Shown here one piece after another: positions 1 to 8,731 of a DNA stretch of 64,000 nt (positions are counted from its first letter, which is position 1; every line of letters begins with the position of its first letter). The DNA comes from Mucilaginibacter sp. (GTDB lineage: Bacteria > Bacteroidota > Bacteroidia > Sphingobacteriales > Sphingobacteriaceae), in assembly GCA_028288025.1 (NCBI GenBank), contig JAQBOM010000011.1, positions 1 to 64,000 on the forward strand, in the 5' to 3' direction. Made by a program: the position numbers and the translations under genes. The notes beneath the pieces were generated by a model that searched no databases, was not told the DNA's origin, and saw nothing but the letters and a program-made list of their open reading frames with translations.

Positions 1-1
1 T

Positions 2-109
2 GAAACTAAATCAAGGGCGATGAAAAGAGAAGCACAACTAAAAACGGCTAATGGCAGGGCATTTGCATGGAGTATCATCCGTCAAAAATTTGATAATTCA
101 GGTAATTAA
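2..109 (+). CDS. C-terminal end of a gene cut by the window edge, possibly GIY-YIG nuclease-like
   Basis: An open frame runs in from the left edge and stops with TAA at 107-109, giving 35 residues. It contains the stretch MKREAQLKTANGRAFAW. The pattern of a basic helix, then LKTxxGRAF, resembles the C-terminal end of GIY-YIG nuclease family proteins, which carry xREAxLKtxxGRxF-like tails. The piece is too short to be sure, and the catalytic GIY and YIG motifs would lie outside the window. It has no visible connection to the sugar loci that follow. Confidence 0.35.
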   Translation, partial: ETKSRAMKREAQLKTANGRAFAWSIIRQKFDNSGN

Positions 110-622
110 GCCCGTAGGATTCATATCTGTTGGCTAGCTCAGCCAGCGTTACTCTCTGCTTCCCACAACAGACAACGGGGGTAAGTGTATCAAAATTGTT
201 GTTAATTAAGGTCGCCCGGAAACAACACCAATATTCAGATACAAGCTATAACACCATTATTATCTGCCTATTAAGTCATTTATTTGAAGTGTACCAGGTG
301 TGTTCAGGTGTATCCACGTGTACCGGGTGGTACAGTACTGCATCCCAAATAAAGCCGTAATTTTCCATAGTCATCAGTTAGTTTAAAAGTATCATGATCC
401 GGGTTATTCATTATTTATTGATCATAGCTTATTGCGCGCGCCTCCGGGTTGGCGATCATTTAACTTTCACTACCGTAAATTTTTCTTTAACCCGGAGCTT
501 CGCGTCCCCCCGAAGCTCATTCTTCTGGGTATATAAAACTGATCACAACTTTAACCAGCAGTGTTAATTGGTTTTAGTTATCTATATTGCAAATCGATTT
601 AGCAAATCAATAACCACCATTT
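110..622. other. Long non-coding stretch upstream of the GH78 gene
   Basis: About 510 bases without a convincing gene. A 76-codon open frame at 130-360 has no recognisable protein character. There is an 8-bp inverted repeat GAGCTTCG/CGAAGCTC at 495-502 and 511-518 with an 8-base loop. It could be a weak terminator or a structured leader, but no T-run follows. The only clear regulatory signal is the LacI-type palindrome just before the next gene. Confidence 0.5.
587..606. promoter_or_regulatory. LacI-type operator O1, before GH78
   Basis: TTGCAAATCGATTTAGCAAA is nearly palindromic around a central CG, with one mismatch between the arms. It ends 16 bases before the GH78 start codon. The same element recurs at seven other promoters in the first 39 kb. 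The central CG flanked by A/T-rich arms is typical of LacI-family operators, and a LacI-family gene lies in the same locus. That this protein binds it is inference. Confidence 0.75.
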
Positions 623-2980
623 ATGAAACACTTTTTTCTATTCTTGTTAGCTATAGCAAATTTGCTTTACATACAATCCGGCCGTTCACAATCCAAATCT
701 ACTCAAACCGATAACCGGCCATGGAATACGAATTGGATAGCGGCGCCCAATGATGGCGGTACCGGGTATGGCGTCTACTATTTTCGAAAAAGCATCGACC
801 TTGCTGCCAAACCTGCGTCTTTTATTATCCATGTTTCTGCCGATAATCGCTATAAGTTATATGTTAACGGCACGCTGGTATCGCTCGGTCCCGCACGCGG
901 TGATACCTATTACTGGAACTACGAAACGGTTGACTTGTCGCCTTACCTTACCGCAGGTAAAAATACCGTATCGGCCCTTGTTTTTAATGAAGCCCAATTC
1001 CGTCCCGAAGCGCAGATCTCTGTACGCACGGCTTTCATTATACAAGGAAATTCCGCCAATGAAGAAATATTGAATACCAATAATACCTGGAAATGCATTC
1101 GCGATGCCGGCCATCAGCCTATTCCCGGTTATTTTTTTGCTGCCAGTAAAGGCGAAATGGTAGATATGAATCAAACTGTTAAAGGCGATTGGACAGCTGT
1201 AAGTTATGATGACAGTACCTGGCCCGGCGCAGCTAAAGTGCTCGACGGAAAACTCAAAGGCATGTCGTGGGGTATAGACTGGGCATTGGTTCCTTCGGCA
1301 TTGCCGGCAAGGGAGATGACCTACCAGCGCATCATTAAACTGCGCAGTGCAATTGGCATGAGCGTTCCGCCAACGTTTCCAGAAAAGAAAACTTCATTAA
1401 CTATCCCCTCCAATACTACAGTTGCGTTATTGCTCGATCAAACTTTTGAAACAAACGCCTATGTAACGTTAAATTTTAGCGGCGGCAAGGATGCAGGAAT
1501 ATCACTAGGCTATGCCGAAACACTTTACGACAAAGGCAGCAACGGCACGCGTAAAAGTAACCGAAATGACGTAGAGGGCAAGGATTTTGTAGGGCGAAAA
1601 GACAGCCTGATTGCAGACGGCAGTCAGGGGCAGTCATTCACAACATTAAACTTTCGCACCTATCGTTACATCAGGCTGATTGTACAAACCAAAAACGAGC
1701 CGCTTATTATCGATGATCTTTACGGTACTTTTACAGGTTATCCTTTTAAACGCACAGCGGTATTTAACACAGATAATACCGAAATAAAGCAGATATTAGA
1801 TATTGGCTGGCGTACAGCAAGGCTTAACGCCTGGGAAACTTATACAGACTGTCCTTATTATGAGCAGTTACAGTATATCGGTGATACCCGGATACAGGCA
1901 ATGATATCTTATTACAATACCAACGATGACCGGCTGGCGCGCAATGCGCTCACCTTGATGGACCATTCTCGAATAGCCGAAGGCGTTACCAGGAGCTGTT
2001 ACCCCACAAAAGGCACACAGATCATATCGACGTTTTCGCTGTGGTACATCTGCATGCTGCATGACTACTGGATGTATCGTAACGATAGTGATTTTATTAA
2101 AAATAAATTAATTGGCGAAAGAGCGGTACTGGATTTTTTCAGCAAATACCAGCAGCCGGATGGCTCACTAAAAGATACACCATACTGGGCGTTTGTTGAC
2201 TGGGCCGGCAATTTGGCCGGGGGCGTAAAAGGTGCGGATGGCAGTGCGGCTATTTATGACCTTCAGCTACTGTGGGCGTACCAGTGGGCAGCGGAAATGG
2301 AAGCCAAAATTGGCCTGCAGGATTACGCCCGAATTTACCATCAAAAAGCCGCACAGTTAAAAACCACTATACAGCGTAAGTACTGGGATCCGGTTAAAAA
2401 GTTGTATGCCGATACCAAAGAAAAAACCGGGTACTCGCAGCATGTTAATTCGCTGGCCATACTTACAGGCATGGTGAGCGCTGTGGATATGCCAGCTGTA
2501 GTTAACAGGCTGCTTAACGATAAAAGTTTAACCCAATGCACCGTTTACTTTAAATATTACTTGAATCAGGCACTGATAAAAGCAGGCCTGGGGAATGATT
2601 ATATGAGCTGGCTGGGTATTTGGCGCGAAAATATAGCAATTGGCCTTACTACCTGGGCCGAGGATTCCAGCCTGCAAACGGTACGTTCGGATTGCCACGC
2701 CTGGGGCGCAAGTCCAAACATCGAGTTTTTCAGAACGGTATTGGGGGTTGACAGTTATGCGCCAGGGTTTGCTAAAATAAAGATAACGCCGCATTTGGGC
2801 ACTTTAACAAATGTAAGCGGCGATATCCCCCACCCCGACGGAAAGGTTTCAGTGAACTATAAATTGGCAAACCGCAGGTGGCAAATAAACATCAGCCTGC
2901 CAGCAAAAACATCGGGAATACTGGTTTGGAAAGCTAAAGTTTATGCCCTCAAAGCAGGTGCAAATTCATTTTTAATTTAA
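623..2980 (+). CDS. GH78-type alpha-L-rhamnosidase, secreted
   Basis: This is a 785-residue secreted enzyme with an N-terminal signal peptide (hydrophobic to about residue 22). Residues 30-230 form the rhamnosidase N-terminal carbohydrate-binding-like domain, with YKLYVNGTLV and GPARGD. A further beta domain is followed by an (alpha/alpha)6 barrel from about residue 385. The barrel carries DCPYYEQLQYIGDTR near residue 409, where GH78 enzymes have a DCPxxE(R/Q)xxxxGD motif with the general acid. The protein closes with a small C-terminal beta domain (IEFFRTVLGV, FAKIKITPHLG). The expected reaction is release of terminal alpha-L-rhamnose in the periplasm. It is transcribed alone on the plus strand, ends at a bidirectional hairpin, and has a LacI-type operator in its leader. 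The family is clear; the exact linkage is not known. Confidence 0.88.
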   Translation: MKHFFLFLLAIANLLYIQSGRSQSKSTQTDNRPWNTNWIAAPNDGGTGYGVYYFRKSIDLAAKPASFIIHVSADNRYKLYVNGTLVSLGPARGDTYYWNYETVDLSPYLTAGKNTVSALVFNEAQFRPEAQISVRTAFIIQGNSANEEILNTNNTWKCIRDAGHQPIPGYFFAASKGEMVDMNQTVKGDWTAVSYDDSTWPGAAKVLDGKLKGMSWGIDWALVPSALPAREMTYQRIIKLRSAIGMSVPPTFPEKKTSLTIPSNTTVALLLDQTFETNAYVTLNFSGGKDAGISLGYAETLYDKGSNGTRKSNRNDVEGKDFVGRKDSLIADGSQGQSFTTLNFRTYRYIRLIVQTKNEPLIIDDLYGTFTGYPFKRTAVFNTDNTEIKQILDIGWRTARLNAWETYTDCPYYEQLQYIGDTRIQAMISYYNTNDDRLARNALTLMDHSRIAEGVTRSCYPTKGTQIISTFSLWYICMLHDYWMYRNDSDFIKNKLIGERAVLDFFSKYQQPDGSLKDTPYWAFVDWAGNLAGGVKGADGSAAIYDLQLLWAYQWAAEMEAKIGLQDYARIYHQKAAQLKTTIQRKYWDPVKKLYADTKEKTGYSQHVNSLAILTGMVSAVDMPAVVNRLLNDKSLTQCTVYFKYYLNQALIKAGLGNDYMSWLGIWRENIAIGLTTWAEDSSLQTVRSDCHAWGASPNIEFFRTVLGVDSYAPGFAKIKITPHLGTLTNVSGDIPHPDGKVSVNYKLANRRWQINISLPAKTSGILVWKAKVYALKAGANSFLI

Positions 2981-3037
2981 GCCAAATAATTGGTCAGGCT
3001 TTAGGGATTTATATAGTAGTTTAAAGTACAATTTATA

Positions 3038-3073
3038 AAAGCACATAACCAATATAATATGGTTATGTGCTTT
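3038..3073. terminator. Bidirectional hairpin terminator
   Basis: The arms AAAGCACATAACC (3038-3050) and GGTTATGTGCTTT (3061-3073) are a perfect 13-bp inverted repeat around a 10-base A/T loop. The hairpin lies between two convergent genes (GH78 on plus, the ricin-domain lipoprotein on minus). A/T-rich bases flank both sides, so it can serve both directions. Confidence 0.8.
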
Positions 3074-3101
3074 ATGTTTATTGTAAAAATTGGCTTAAAT
3101 A

Positions 3102-4820
3102 TCACAAACCAATAATAGAGTATGGTATCCGAACGCCCTTGACCTGGTAATAATTGGGATCCTGGTTGTTGCTGAAACAAGTTGTTGTTGAACAGCTACC
3201 GCCTTGTCCGTTATAATTTAAACAATAAGTAACCAGCAGTTCATTAAGCCCGTTTACAAATTCACCGTGTACTATAGGGGTATAATATTTAGCCAGGTGT
3301 CCGTTGTACCAATCATTTATGGTGTACACCAATTTTGGTGTGGAAAATGGCCCGAACGGACTTGTTGCAGTTGATATATAAATGCCATGAGGAGTTGGAT
3401 CGCAGAAATAACCCAGGTCCAGCTGCATCATTACATATTTGCCGTTAACATATGAAACCATAACATTTGCCTGTGTTGAAGTTCCGGATCCGACAGTTAT
3501 AGCACCTGATAACGATGTAGTGTCGGGAGTTGATGCCCAGCTATGCCCTCTCCAGTATGACCATACCGATGGATTGTTTGCAGCAAACCTGGCAAGTGTT
3601 ATCGTATTCGCGTTAAAGAAAGTACTTTGTGCGCCATAAATATATACCGTATCGCCTGCCGGTTTTTTTATCATACCCACAGTAAATAACATTTTAGTTT
3701 GGCCCGACATGCCGTTAGGCGTTAATCGGGTAGCTGAACCCCACGCTGTGCTGCTGGTGCTTTCGGCTATACGATATAATACCTGGTTTGCCGGTTTCGA
3801 CCCGTTTGCCGATTCGTACGCGTTCAACAAAACATTGCTGCCTACCTCAACGCCCGCACCCGGCCAAGTGTAAGTTGAGTTGTGGGCGCCCGGGCTTTTA
3901 ACTATTTCCAATAAACTTATTCCGGTACCGGAATTACTCGTTGTTGTAATATTTGGTGTTGAAGCAGATGCCCAGTTTGTAATTGATGGCTGCAAAAGTC
4001 CCGAATTGTGGTATGAAAAAAACTGGCAAAACAACTGGCCGTTACTTTGCAGTTGGCTTGAAGCATAGGCATCTTGAGTTATCCATAATATTTTGCCGTT
4101 ATTGGCACCATTGGTAAGCGGAATACTGTTTCCCTGGTCAAAAGCAACGGTTGTATTGGCCACAGCGCCACGGTGGAAGAACGTAACCACAACGTCGTCG
4201 CGGTAAGCCTCGGCCGTTATACTGCTTAGATCCCAGTATTGCGTTGTACTGCTGCCGGCAGTTTCCTCAGTAATTGGCGCACCGTTAGCTGTTGAACCGG
4301 CATGATCAGTGAGCACCAGCCCGTTTGAATTTTTAATTACATAGTAGGTTTGGCCGCTTACCTGCTGTATATTCCATATTTGTGAGGGGAAGCTGTTGGC
4401 ATGGTCTACCCATAACGTGGTGCCTGATGTGCCGTTCGGCGCTTCGAGGAATAACCCACTTGCCACGTTCATAATTTTAAAAGGCGTGGTGCTGGTAATT
4501 GCTCCTGTGCCTTGCTGTATAAGGTACCATTTTTGGTTTCCTGCTATACCCAAACCCGAGCCAGCGCTGGCATATTGCTGCACGTTGCCGGGGGCGTTTT
4601 GCGCACGCATCAACGTTGAATCGCCACGCACCTCTAAAAGCTTACCGCTAAATATATTGGTGAGTTGAAAAGCGGCGTAACTGGCCGGCGGACTACCGGA
4701 CCGCACTTTAGTTTTTAGGCCGACGACAGTGGATTGGCCGGGGTTGAGTTCGTTTTTGTTGCAGCTTATAGCCACAATCAAGCCCAGTACCAGGGTACAG
4801 GCAAGTAATTTTGTTTTCAT
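3102..4820 (-). CDS. Lipoprotein with ricin-type lectin domain and DUF4185-like propeller
   Basis: 572 residues. The signal peptide ends in a lipobox (VAISC, Cys20), so an outer-membrane lipoprotein is expected. Residues 45-200 look like a ricin-B beta-trefoil, with repeated units such as QKWYLIQQ, QIWNIQQ and TQYWDLS (QxW-type motifs). Residues 205-572 resemble five-bladed propellers of the DUF4185/DUF5005 type, with FFHRGAV, STATSPFGPF and HGEFVNGLNELLVTYC near the end. The second part is distantly like the protein at 15772-16956. No function is proven for this fold family here; sugar binding or hydrolysis is plausible. The gene is divergent from the GH2 gene and shares its operator region. 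Confidence 0.7.
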   Translation of the reverse strand: MKTKLLACTLVLGLIVAISCNKNELNPGQSTVVGLKTKVRSGSPPASYAAFQLTNIFSGKLLEVRGDSTLMRAQNAPGNVQQYASAGSGLGIAGNQKWYLIQQGTGAITSTTPFKIMNVASGLFLEAPNGTSGTTLWVDHANSFPSQIWNIQQVSGQTYYVIKNSNGLVLTDHAGSTANGAPITEETAGSSTTQYWDLSSITAEAYRDDVVVTFFHRGAVANTTVAFDQGNSIPLTNGANNGKILWITQDAYASSQLQSNGQLFCQFFSYHNSGLLQPSITNWASASTPNITTTSNSGTGISLLEIVKSPGAHNSTYTWPGAGVEVGSNVLLNAYESANGSKPANQVLYRIAESTSSTAWGSATRLTPNGMSGQTKMLFTVGMIKKPAGDTVYIYGAQSTFFNANTITLARFAANNPSVWSYWRGHSWASTPDTTSLSGAITVGSGTSTQANVMVSYVNGKYVMMQLDLGYFCDPTPHGIYISTATSPFGPFSTPKLVYTINDWYNGHLAKYYTPIVHGEFVNGLNELLVTYCLNYNGQGGSCSTTTCFSNNQDPNYYQVKGVRIPYSIIGL

Positions 4821-4861
4821 AATTGTTGTTTTAGGTATGAATTGGTTAAGTAAACTTAAAT

Positions 4862-4883
4862 TAAGTAAATCGTTTTAGCAAAT
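4862..4883. promoter_or_regulatory. LacI-type operator O2, between divergent lipoprotein and GH2 genes
   Basis: TAAGTAAATCGTTTTAGCAA has the same central TCG and right arm (TTTAGCAA) as the other elements, with a weaker left arm. It sits 42 bases before the lipoprotein start (minus strand) and about 38 before the GH2 start (plus strand), so one site could govern both genes. Confidence 0.65.
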
Positions 4884-4920
4884 TTTTTTTAATTTGCGCC
4901 CGACGATATTACGAACCTGT

Positions 4921-7578
4921 ATGAAACGAATTTTCAGCCTATTAATAATCCATCTATTGTTTTTTCAAAACGTGTCGAACGCACAAAGGGTCGCATTGAA
5001 ATGGAAACTGTATCCTCAGAACGAAACCGCCTATAGCATAAAACAACTATCAACGCCCGGGTTAAACACAACCAGCTGGGTTAATGCGATAGTGCCGGGA
5101 ACTGTATTTTACGCTTACGTAAAGTCCGGCAAAGAAAGCGACCCCGATTATGGCGAGAATATTTATAACGTTGACAAAGCGAAGTATAACCGCCCATTTT
5201 GGTATCGTACAGAATTTTCTGCTAAAAGCTTTGCAGCCGGGAAAAGGATATGGCTCAACTTTAACGGCATCCATAAACGTGGCGAGATTTATTTAAACGG
5301 GAACCACATTGGCACAATTAAAGGCATCGTAGAAAGGGGGTTGTATGATATCACCTCCCTGTTAAATAAAACAAGCGCCAATGTCATTTTAGTGCTGGTT
5401 GTACCTCCACGTAATGATCCTGAGCACAATCACCCGTTGGCCAACTGGGAAAGCCCTACTTACATTAGCAGCGGCAGTTGGGACTGGATGCCCGCCGTGC
5501 CGGGTTTAAACAGCGGTATTACTGATACAGTTAGTATAACAGCAAAAGGGCCGGTATCAATTACAGATCCCTGGATACAAGCCCGCATGTCTAATAAAAG
5601 CGCAGCAGATTTAACCTTAAACGTACACCTCAATAACACATCATCCTCAACAGTGAGCGGCACGGTTAAATTCACCATCAATCCTGGTAATATCGCCGTC
5701 ACCGGCCCAAGGCTTAAGTTAAAGGCCAATAGCAGCCAAACAATAAATTACGATTCGAAGCGCTTTTCGCAACTGCATCTTAAAAACCCCAAGCTGTGGT
5801 GGCCAAATGGCTATGGCGGCAAAGCCGACGGAACACAAAATTTATATACTTGTACTGTTCGTTTTGATGTTAATGACATAGCGCCGTCTGATGTGGTTAC
5901 CAAAACATTTGGGATAAGAAAAATTAGCGCCGATACTACCTCGCTTAACGGGCCGTTACGCGTTTATATTAATGATGTGCCTATATTATTAAAAGGTGGC
6001 AACTGGGGCATGAGCGATTATATGCTAAAGGCCCGGGGTAAAGATTATGATACCCGCATCAGGTTTCATAAAGAAATGAACTTTAATATCATCAGGAACT
6101 GGACCGGTGAGGTTACCGATGAAGCTTTTTATAATTACTGCGATAAATATGGGATTATGGTTTGGGACGATTTCTGGCTGAATAATTTCGGGCAGATCGA
6201 TAGCCTGGATATATTTAAGCGCAACGCAATAGAAAAAGTTAAAAAATTAAGGGACCATCCGTCCGTGATCATATGGTGCGGTGCAAACGAAGGCGTACCC
6301 GGTGGCAACCCCAAAGGGCCGCTTAACAATGTAATTAAAAACGCTGTTAAGGATAACGAAGGAGGAGACAGGTTGTACCTCGCAAGATCGAACGCCAGGG
6401 AAACCAATCCAAACTTTTCTATCCATGGCGGCAGCAGGGTTTTATCGGGCAGCGGGCTTTGGAGCAATACCGATCCTAAAACATATTTTACCGATCCGCA
6501 TAATGGCTACCTGTTCTCCAAAGACTCTTACGGTATGCGCAGCGAACTGGGTATGGCTACTTTTGTAAACGTAGAAAGCTTTAAAAAATTTATGCCTGCC
6601 GATTACTGGGTAGCACCAACACCGGAGGCGGTTAACAGCAAAACCAATATGTGGGCCCGCCACTATTTTAGTACAGACGGTGGCCTGGGGGGCGGGTCCG
6701 ACCCGGTTAAATATATCAACACCATTAGTAACAGCTACGGTAAGGCCACTTCGTTAGAAGACTTCTGTAAAAAAGCCCAAATGCTTAATGTAGAAACCAT
6801 GAAAGCCATGTATGAATCCTGGAACGATCACATGTGGAAAGACGCTTCCGGTATGCTGATATGGATGAGTCAATCGGCCTATCCATCCATGATATGGCAA
6901 ACTTATGATTACTATTATGACCTTACCGGTGCATACTTTGGTGCTAAAACGGCTTGCGAGCCCGTCCATATACAATGGAACCCGGCTACCAATTCTGTTA
7001 AAATAATTAACAATAAGCCCTACAATATTACCGGGTTAACTGCCGAAGCATCTGTTTACGATATGGACGGCCAAATTGTACCCGGGTATTCGCTCAAAAA
7101 ACAAATCAATGTTAGGGCCACATCGGCAACTGAGGCCTTCAAAGCATTTGAAAGAAATGCTGGCCTGCCGAAATTATCTGAGGTTCATTTTTTAAAACTG
7201 AAACTGTTTGATGCTAAAAACAAGCTGTTATCTGAAAACTTTTACTGGTTAGGAAATACTTATTTAGACTATACCGGCTTAAATAAAATGCCTTCTGTTG
7301 GTTCAAATTTATCCGTAAGCCGCCCAGCAATATCTATAGCAAAAAATGGCGTTAATAAATTGCTTAAATACATAATCGTAAACAACTCCAAAACGACAGC
7401 CGCTTTTGGCATTAGGGCGCAATTGTTAAATAATGCAGGGGCGCAGTTGCTGCCGGCTTTATATAGCGACGGATATTTTTCTTTAATGCAGGGTGAAATT
7501 AAAACGCTTGAAGTGGAGGTTGACCCTCACCTGCTGCATGAAGGTTATAAGCTACAGGTTAAAGCATACAATAATTAA
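4921..7578 (+). CDS. GH2 exo-glycosidase (beta-mannosidase or exo-beta-glucosaminidase type)
   Basis: 885 residues from the ATG at 4921. A TTG 27 bases upstream is in frame, but only from 4921 does a clean signal peptide begin (MKRIFSLLIIHLLFF...SNAQ). The domain order is that of GH2: sugar-binding jelly roll (WLNFNGIHKRGEIYLNG), Ig-like domain, then a TIM barrel. The acid/base is in IIWCGANEGV near residue 455 and the nucleophile in RSELGMATF near 542. The C-terminal beta domains are like those of exo-beta-D-glucosaminidase and mannosidase relatives. The enzyme probably removes terminal beta-linked mannose or glucosamine-type residues in the periplasm. It converges with the LacI gene, with 23 bases between them. 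The family is certain; the substrate is not. Confidence 0.85.
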   Translation: MKRIFSLLIIHLLFFQNVSNAQRVALKWKLYPQNETAYSIKQLSTPGLNTTSWVNAIVPGTVFYAYVKSGKESDPDYGENIYNVDKAKYNRPFWYRTEFSAKSFAAGKRIWLNFNGIHKRGEIYLNGNHIGTIKGIVERGLYDITSLLNKTSANVILVLVVPPRNDPEHNHPLANWESPTYISSGSWDWMPAVPGLNSGITDTVSITAKGPVSITDPWIQARMSNKSAADLTLNVHLNNTSSSTVSGTVKFTINPGNIAVTGPRLKLKANSSQTINYDSKRFSQLHLKNPKLWWPNGYGGKADGTQNLYTCTVRFDVNDIAPSDVVTKTFGIRKISADTTSLNGPLRVYINDVPILLKGGNWGMSDYMLKARGKDYDTRIRFHKEMNFNIIRNWTGEVTDEAFYNYCDKYGIMVWDDFWLNNFGQIDSLDIFKRNAIEKVKKLRDHPSVIIWCGANEGVPGGNPKGPLNNVIKNAVKDNEGGDRLYLARSNARETNPNFSIHGGSRVLSGSGLWSNTDPKTYFTDPHNGYLFSKDSYGMRSELGMATFVNVESFKKFMPADYWVAPTPEAVNSKTNMWARHYFSTDGGLGGGSDPVKYINTISNSYGKATSLEDFCKKAQMLNVETMKAMYESWNDHMWKDASGMLIWMSQSAYPSMIWQTYDYYYDLTGAYFGAKTACEPVHIQWNPATNSVKIINNKPYNITGLTAEASVYDMDGQIVPGYSLKKQINVRATSATEAFKAFERNAGLPKLSEVHFLKLKLFDAKNKLLSENFYWLGNTYLDYTGLNKMPSVGSNLSVSRPAISIAKNGVNKLLKYIIVNNSKTTAAFGIRAQLLNNAGAQLLPALYSDGYFSLMQGEIKTLEVEVDPHLLHEGYKLQVKAYNN

Positions 7579-7601
7579 TATTGTATGCCGCCCGCTGAAG
7601 A

Positions 7602-8624
7602 TCAGTTTACAAGTGGTATTGAAGATCCCCTTATATTAAAGTCGGTTTTAAGGATAATGGATTGGGAGCTGATATGCTGAGATGAGGTGTTTAATTTATT
7701 TAGCAGAACAGTGATAACGCTATCGGCAATAGCCTCAATTGGCTGTGCAATAGCGGTAACAGGAGGTGAAAAAAGCTTAAATACATCATAATCATCAAAA
7801 GATACTAGCGCAAGGTCAGAAGGCACTTTTATGCCAAGGCTGTTGATCACCTTCAGGCCACAGGTGCCCACGTGGTTGGTGCCAAAAAAAACAGCGTCGA
7901 GGTTTTTATTCTTTTTTAGAAAAGTAGCAATCGGGCCTATGATCAAATCTTCGTTTTGGTTAAATACGATCTCCTGCACAAGCGGCTTATACCCGCTTTC
8001 GTTCAAAGCGTTATGATAGCCCTGTAAGCGCGCCTGCATTTGCGTTTGCCCCGAAGCGAATGTGATAAAAGCGATATTCTTATATCCCTGCTTAATAAGA
8101 TGCTTTGTTGCATTGTAACTGCTAAACAAGTTATCTATTTCCACAAAATCAGTACTTACATCAGGTAAGTGCCTGTCAAAAAGCACTACCGGCATGCCGT
8201 CTTTTATCAACGAACTAATATCGTCCTCAATACCTTTAGGTGGGGCAATTATATATCCGTCAACATGCCGGTCGCGAAACATGTTGATCAGTTCACGGGT
8301 TTTGAGTGTATCATTATCGGTACTGCAGTAAATTATTTTATAGCCGTTCTTATAGGCCCTATCCTCAATAAGCCTGGCAATAGCCGAAAAAAACGGGTTA
8401 GAAATATCCTCAACCATTAGCCCGATGATGTTCGACTTACCCGTACGTAAGCTTTTGGCGAGCGAATTAGGTTTGTACCCCACTTCATCAACAAATTTCT
8501 GAACACGCTCTACCAGTTCCTTACCTATTCTTTTTTCCTGTGCACGCCCGTTCAAAATAAAAGAAACAGTAGTTTTCGACACGTTTAAATGGTTGGCTAT
8601 ATCTACTATTGAAAGTTTTTTCAC
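7602..8624 (-). CDS. LacI-family transcriptional regulator
   Basis: 340 residues from a GTG start. The N-terminal helix-turn-helix reads VDIANHLNVSKTTVSFILNG (residues 6-25), followed by the hinge helix region NSLAKSLRTGKSN, which contacts the central CG of LacI operators. The remainder is a periplasmic-binding-protein-like effector domain (IIGLMVEDISNPFF, then VSFDDYDVFKLFSPPVTAI near the end). The full length is normal for the family. It is the last gene of the minus-strand array beginning at 29.7 kb, but it has its own palindromic site upstream and so may be autoregulated. It is the likely repressor of the recurring TTGCTAAATCGATTTAGCAA-like element; the ligand is unknown, probably a released monosaccharide. 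Confidence 0.92.
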   Translation of the reverse strand: MKKLSIVDIANHLNVSKTTVSFILNGRAQEKRIGKELVERVQKFVDEVGYKPNSLAKSLRTGKSNIIGLMVEDISNPFFSAIARLIEDRAYKNGYKIIYCSTDNDTLKTRELINMFRDRHVDGYIIAPPKGIEDDISSLIKDGMPVVLFDRHLPDVSTDFVEIDNLFSSYNATKHLIKQGYKNIAFITFASGQTQMQARLQGYHNALNESGYKPLVQEIVFNQNEDLIIGPIATFLKKNKNLDAVFFGTNHVGTCGLKVINSLGIKVPSDLALVSFDDYDVFKLFSPPVTAIAQPIEAIADSVITVLLNKLNTSSQHISSQSIILKTDFNIRGSSIPLVN

Positions 8625-8685
8625 GTGCGGTTTTTATAAGATCAAATATAAAATAATATCTGTAAGATGATTGCTATTGAAAATG

Positions 8686-8705
8686 CTATTAAATCGATTT
8701 ACCGG
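8686..8705. promoter_or_regulatory. LacI-type operator O3, before the lacI gene
   Basis: CTATTAAATCGATTTACCGG contains a perfect 12-bp palindromic core TAAATCGATTTA at 8690-8701, but the outer arms are poor (ACC in place of AGC). It sits about 65 bases before the GTG start of the regulator and immediately after the permease stop, consistent with autoregulation. Confidence 0.6.
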
Positions 8706-8731
8706 ACCATTACAAAGTGCCGGTTTCTTTA

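Noticed and set aside
130..360. 76-codon open frame in the left intergenic region
   Set aside because: Non-ATG start, Cys/Ser-rich composition without protein character, no neighbouring ribosome-binding site; probably chance.
495..518. GAGCTTCG/CGAAGCTC hairpin taken as a terminator
   Set aside because: No T-run and no gene ends close by; left as an unexplained inverted repeat.
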